From NCBI GenBank assembly GCA_017459485.1, contig JAFUCW010000116.1, positions 1-6,054 of the forward strand: DNA of 6,054 nucleotides. The letters are read 5' to 3'. The notes beneath the pieces are model-generated. The model did not search any database and was not told the DNA's origin. It worked only from the letters and a program-made list of their open reading frames with translations. The DNA comes from Eggerthellaceae bacterium. GTDB taxonomy: Bacteria; Actinomycetota; Coriobacteriia; Coriobacteriales; Eggerthellaceae. Position numbers and translations under genes: made by a program. Of the stretch, positions 5,243-6,054 are shown piece after piece. Positions within the stretch are counted from its first letter, which is position 1. Every line of letters begins with the position of its first letter.

Positions 5243-6054
5243 ATGCTCAACACGGTCTACCAGCTTGTTGCGCCCCATCGCATCGACACCGTTATCCAGG
5301 ACGTCGACGTTGCCTCCGACTCTCTTGTCGTTCGTCCGACGCATCTTTCCATTTGTCACGCCGACCAGCGCTACTACCAGGGAATGCGCGATGCGAAAGT
5401 GCTTGCCGAAAAGCTGCCCATGGCCATGGTCCATGAAGCGCATGGGCAGGTGGTGTTCGACGGATCGGGTACCTACGGGCCGGGCCAGCGCGTGGTTATG
5501 GTGCCCAACCTTCCCGTTGAATCGCATCCCTACAGAGCCGAAAACTACCTACGTTCCTCCCGCTTCCGTTCCAGTTCCGCCGACGGATTCATGCAAGAAC
5601 TTGTGGTCACTTCTCCCCAGCGCTGCGTGGCGTTGCCCGACGGCATCGACTTGGACGTTGCCGCGTTCACCGAATTGGTCAGCGTGAGCATGCATGCCAT
5701 CGACCGCTTCGACGCCACCGCTCATCCGGAGCGTCGCCGCTTGGGAGTGTGGGGCGATGGCAACGTGGGGTTTATCACTGCGCTTCTCCTGCATGCCCGG
5801 TTCCCGGAATCCGAGGTGCATGTGTTCGGGAAGAACCGCGACAAGCTTGGCGACTTCACGTTCGCGCATGGGTGCCATCTTGTCGACGACGTGCCTGCGG
5901 ATCTGCTCGTTGACCATGCGTTCGAGTGCGTGGGAGGCGCCGGTTCGATCGACGCCATAGAGCAGGCGATCGCGCATATGCAGCCTGAGGCCACGATTGC
6001 GCTTCTGGGCGTGGCGGAAAACCCTGTTCCCATCAGCACGCGCATGGTCCTTGA
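5243..6054 (+). CDS. tarJ: D-ribulose-5-phosphate reductase (ribitol-5-phosphate dehydrogenase), 3' end cut off
   Basis: A zinc-dependent medium-chain dehydrogenase that reduces D-ribulose 5-phosphate to D-ribitol 5-phosphate (NADPH in characterised TarJ), supplying TarI. The start is ATG 5243, with AAGGGG at 5230-5235 seven nt upstream; 270 codons are visible and the frame is open at the window end. Staphylococcus TarJ is about 340 residues, so roughly 70 are missing. Matches recalled from that protein run throughout: VYQLVAP (5-11), LSICHADQRYY (35-45), ENYLRSSRFRSS (100-111), DGFMQ (114-118), FTELVSVSMHAI (142-153), GVWGDGNVGFITALLL (168-183), HVFGK, DHAFECVGG and IALLGVAE. Putative zinc ligands C38, H64, E65 and E144 are all present, and the Rossmann loop GDGNVG is at 171-176. 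No internal stop or frameshift is seen. Confidence 0.94.
   Translation, partial: MLNTVYQLVAPHRIDTVIQDVDVASDSLVVRPTHLSICHADQRYYQGMRDAKVLAEKLPMAMVHEAHGQVVFDGSGTYGPGQRVVMVPNLPVESHPYRAENYLRSSRFRSSSADGFMQELVVTSPQRCVALPDGIDLDVAAFTELVSVSMHAIDRFDATAHPERRRLGVWGDGNVGFITALLLHARFPESEVHVFGKNRDKLGDFTFAHGCHLVDDVPADLLVDHAFECVGGAGSIDAIEQAIAHMQPEATIALLGVAENPVPISTRMVL

Noticed and set aside
3332..5527. A 731-codon open frame on the - strand across the LCP gene, tarI and the start of tarJ
   Set aside because: It runs in exact codon register opposite three genes that share one frame. It stays open because those genes avoid TTA, CTA and TCA codons. It has no recognisable domain, and it reads through the intergenic stem-loop, while the + strand frames match known families end to end.

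Overview
The window is a piece of a cell-envelope glycopolymer locus from a GC-rich Gram-positive bacterium. All five genes are on the + strand and tightly packed. The high GC (about 60% by eye), the avoidance of TTA, CTA and TCA codons, the LytR-CpsA-Psr (LCP) ligase gene and a TarI/TarJ pair fit an Actinomycetota host. I lean towards Coriobacteriia (Eggerthellales-like), but only from general resemblance of the proteins; no taxonomic marker gene is present.

Layout: 1-963 is the 3' part of a family 2 glycosyltransferase (GT2) gene whose start lies outside the window. After 30 nt, 994-3372 encodes a 792-residue protein with an N-terminal GT2 domain and a C-terminal GT4 (GT-B fold) domain on one chain. 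A consensus extended -10 box sits in the last codons of that gene. After 31 nt, 3404-4432 encodes an LCP-family protein with a lipoprotein signal peptide and a Ser/Pro/Glu-rich linker that carries a 12-bp tandem repeat. The 87-nt gap 4433-4519 holds a strong stem-loop (candidate terminator or attenuator). Then come tarI (4520-5227) and tarJ (5243 to the window end, 3' end missing), 15 nt apart.

How the genes fit together (inference from families): TarJ reduces ribulose 5-phosphate to ribitol 5-phosphate and TarI activates it to CDP-ribitol, the donor for ribitol-phosphate units. The three glycosyltransferase domains would build the sugar part of a lipid-linked polymer on the cytoplasmic face of the membrane. 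The LCP protein would transfer the finished polymer from undecaprenyl pyrophosphate to peptidoglycan outside. The locus therefore probably makes a ribitol-phosphate-containing wall teichoic acid or capsule-like polymer. The polymerase or ribitol-phosphate transferase and the exporter are not in the window.

No RNA genes, insertion sequences, CRISPR arrays, attachment sites or origins were seen. The only intergenic stretches are 964-993, 3373-3403, 4433-4519 and 5228-5242, all under 100 nt.
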